From NCBI GenBank assembly GCA_032718475.1, contig JAUCBJ010007191.1, forward strand, positions 1 to 59,888: a stretch of DNA of 59,888 bases. The letters are read 5' to 3'. This DNA comes from Nemertoderma westbladi. Lineage: Eukaryota > Xenacoelomorpha > Nemertodermatida > Nemertodermatidae. This document shows, in pieces, positions 57,729-59,888 of this stretch. The translations under genes and the position numbers were made by a program. The notes beneath the pieces are model-generated. The model saw nothing but the letters and a program-made list of their open reading frames with translations, searched no databases and had not been told where the DNA came from. Numbering within the stretch: position 1 is the first letter of the stretch; the number at the start of each line of letters is the position of its first letter.

Positions 57729-57913
57729 TAAACCCTAATTAAATTTGTATGTAACCCTATACATAAGTCATAATCTAAGAAATTTAGCGGAATTTCCAAC
57801 ATTATTGCCACAAGGAGGCCCTCTTATGGCAATAATGTTGGAAATTCCGGTAAATTTCTTTGATTATGACTTAGGGTTAGGGTTACATGACAGTTTTAAT
57901 TATGTAGGGTTAA
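57729..57913. repeat. Long near-perfect hairpin
   Basis: The arms 57749-57810 and 57827-57888 pair over about 60 bases with few mismatches (TCATAATCTAAGAAATTTAG against CTAAATTTCTTTGATTATGA in complement), around a 16-base loop. Weaker pairing extends outward to AACCCTAATTAA and TTAATTATGTAGGGTT. It could be a compact MITE or a small-RNA precursor. Confidence 0.85.
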
Positions 57914-58856
57914 GGCCTTTATTCTGACCAACTAACCTTACCAAAATAATATACCAAATATGCCCATAATACAGTATACAATCTTTAATCTTTAAAATCT
58001 TAAAAATTAATGGTATCAATGACAGTAAAATACATAAAACTTAGGCCTACTTAAAGAAATCATTAAATTTCTTGCACCGAGAACAGAAAAATAAATGTTA
58101 TTTATTTGTAGGGAATTAATTTCGCACTACCAAATCGCCAGGGCGACATATTTTCTAACTTTACATCGCAGTGCGACATTATTTCTCAGTATGTCCCTCC
58201 GCCATACATTTACTATGCATTTCCAGTATATCCAGTATGTCACCGCGTCAATATTGGGTTTGTTCTGTTGTTCTAGAAAACGTGTAAGTGCGTAACTACA
58301 AATAATTCGATCCCCACAAATAAATAAAATTAGATTCACCATTGTTCATAATTAGCACTTTAAAGCTTTTTGGCCTCGTTTTGTTATTTAAACAAAATCA
58401 CTCATGCTGTAACGCTATAAAGTGCTATTTGGTGAACAATGACGTACAGTTAAAATTGGTTTGTTTATACTGATATTATTCAGCAAATATACATCATATC
58501 ACTAAAATCTATAAAATCATAAAAAGTTATTAATTTAAATCAACGAAAAAATAAAAATATTTACAAATACAAATAAAAATTTCAAATACTAATAAACAAA
58601 TAAAAATGACTATTACAGACTACATGACTAAAACAGACAAATCTCACTATCTTCTGTTTAATCATTTTATTACATAAGTTTATTATTATTATTATTATTC
58701 AGTAATTAATAATTATAAATAAATAAAGGCGTACAATCAGTCCCTATTTCAATCCACATTACTGTGTAGATACCGTTTCTCAAACTGGGTACCTTTTCTC
58801 TTACCCAAATCTTACTAACTCAAACCTGTCTGGGTTACTCAAACCCAAACTGAGTC
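57914..58856. other. AT-rich, no gene seen
   Basis: Very low GC from 58440 to 58720, with (ATT)n at 58682-58700. No recognisable feature. Confidence 0.45.
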
Positions 58857-59800
58857 TGTACTCCCAGATATTCCCATTGGTGATATCTCCTTTGCAGAAG
58901 TGAAGGCTGCTGCAAAGAGCATTAAGACCAATCGTGCCAGTGGAGTAGATAGTGTTCCCCCTGAGGTCTTTAACATACCTGAGTGTTTAAAGCTCATCTA
59001 TCCCATTATAGTAGACATGTACCGAACAACAAGAGTCCCACAAGAAATGAAAACAAATAAGTTCCCAAGAAGGGCAACCTAACACTCTATGGTTCTTTTC
59101 GTGGAATCTCATTGATCTCGATTGCTGCAAAGCTATACAATAGAATTATATTAAATCGCATCAGGGACCCCATTGAGAGACTGCTCGGTGGAAATCAGAA
59201 TGGGTTCCGTAAAGGTCGTGGGACCATGGAGCCCATTTTGGCACTTAGAAGGATAATTGAAGAGTTATCAAAAAAGAAAGACAGGCATCTGGCTGTTATC
59301 TTTGTTGACTTCTTCAAGGCCTTTGATTCAGTCTCTCGCTCACGTATGTTCAGCATACTTTCATTATATGGGATTCCTGATGAAGTTATTGCAGCAATCA
59401 GATCAGTATATGATGGTTCGACAACATTTGTGTCTACTGTTGATGGTGACACAGAACCATTTGAAGTGTTATGGGGCGTCCTCCTCCAGGGAGACACACT
59501 TGCACCATTCTTGTTCATAATTGTGGTTGACTATGTTCTACGCATGTCCTTAGATCATCATAATGATGATGGGGTGATGATAACTCCACCTACTGGCTCC
59601 AGAAGTCGAGGAAATCCTGCCAAGTACCGGTACCTAACTGATCTAGACTTTGCTGATGACTTGATGAGTACTCTCAGAATCACTAGAGGGAGCCCAACGG
59701 CTCCTCAGCTCATTAGAACATGCTGCTTCTAGTGTTGGTCTTTTTATTAACTCCAGAAAGACCAAAATTTTGACAGTTAACTTTGAAAGTCCTCAGCAAG
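58857..59800 (+). pseudogene. LINE family A, copy 5 (RT core)
   Basis: The plus strand reads SIKTNRASGVDSVPPEVF (fingers), then after a shift ISIAAKLYNRIILNRIRDPI, NQNGFRKGRGTMEPI, VIFVDFFKAFDSVSR (box A), GVLLQGDTLAPFLFIIVVDY (box B) and YLTDLDFADDL (box C). A deletion just after box C shifts the frame. The sequence then matches 2230-2440 in reverse until about 59800. This part lies upstream of what copy 1 retains, so the two give complementary views of the family. Confidence 0.88.
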
Positions 59801-59888
59801 TCTCATGATCGGATGAGCATACACCATAACCCTCAATACAACAAACTTTTTTAGGGGGTCGGAGCCCCCCCCCCCCCCCCAGTAGTAG
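59801..59888. other. Right edge with a 16-base C run
   Basis: After the LINE match ends, TTTTTTAGGGGGTCGGAG leads to C16 (59865-59880) and AGTAGTAG, where the window stops. Confidence 0.5.

Noticed and set aside
57866-57888. GGGTTAGGGTTA as telomere-like repeat
   Set aside because: Only two units and both belong to the arm of the hairpin.

Overview
The window is eukaryotic, from an animal genome. It holds introns with GT-AG boundaries, tRNA-headed SINEs, Gypsy, BEL/Pao, LINE and Penelope-type retroelements, and exons of two conserved animal genes. These are the C-terminal exons of a KCNQ1-type potassium channel (+ strand, about 3.2-10.5 kb) and a one-exon BTBD1/BTBD2-type BTB-BACK-PHR gene (- strand, 53078-54766). 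The AT-rich sequence, frequent TACCGGTA and GTAGGCCTAC words and the repeat mix suggest a marine invertebrate, perhaps a deuterostome such as an echinoderm. That placement is a guess; the two genes only show it is an animal.

Layout. 1-2.7 kb: a 5'-truncated LINE between two 266-bp direct repeats. 3.2-10.5 kb: KCNQ1-type exons whose 5.7-kb intron carries MITEs, LINE and Penelope fragments and a possible small two-exon gene. 11.5-15.2 kb: a 3.7-kb structure with long inverted arms, containing two smaller terminal-inverted-repeat elements and a LINE fragment. 15.5-29 kb: a decayed BEL/Pao element split by a young Gypsy element with identical 257-bp LTRs and a 5-bp target duplication; the BEL 3' side is rich in tandem repeats and hairpins. 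30.3-31.7 kb: a tRNA-like SINE head and a LINE 3' end. 33.3-36.4 kb: a 53-bp satellite and a 2-kb foldback element. 36.6-38.5 kb: a LINE relic broken by three SINEs, next to another LINE.

41-52.3 kb: a MITE, an inverted LINE duplication, two exons of an unrecognised gene, a 4.6-kb palindromic element made of two opposed 53-bp satellite arrays, and a 3.5-kb array of 33/30-bp units. 53-54.8 kb: the BTBD gene, GC-rich against AT-rich flanks. 55.5-57.4 kb: a jockey/CR1-like LINE. 57.7-57.9 kb: a strong 140-bp hairpin. 58.9-59.8 kb: the reverse transcriptase part of the same LINE family seen at the left edge.

Few genes here act together. The channel and the BTB protein are host genes; nearly everything else is mobile or satellite DNA. 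Most mobile elements are visibly broken by stops, frameshifts or truncations. No operons, CRISPR arrays, prokaryotic signals, rRNA genes or confident functional tRNA genes were found.
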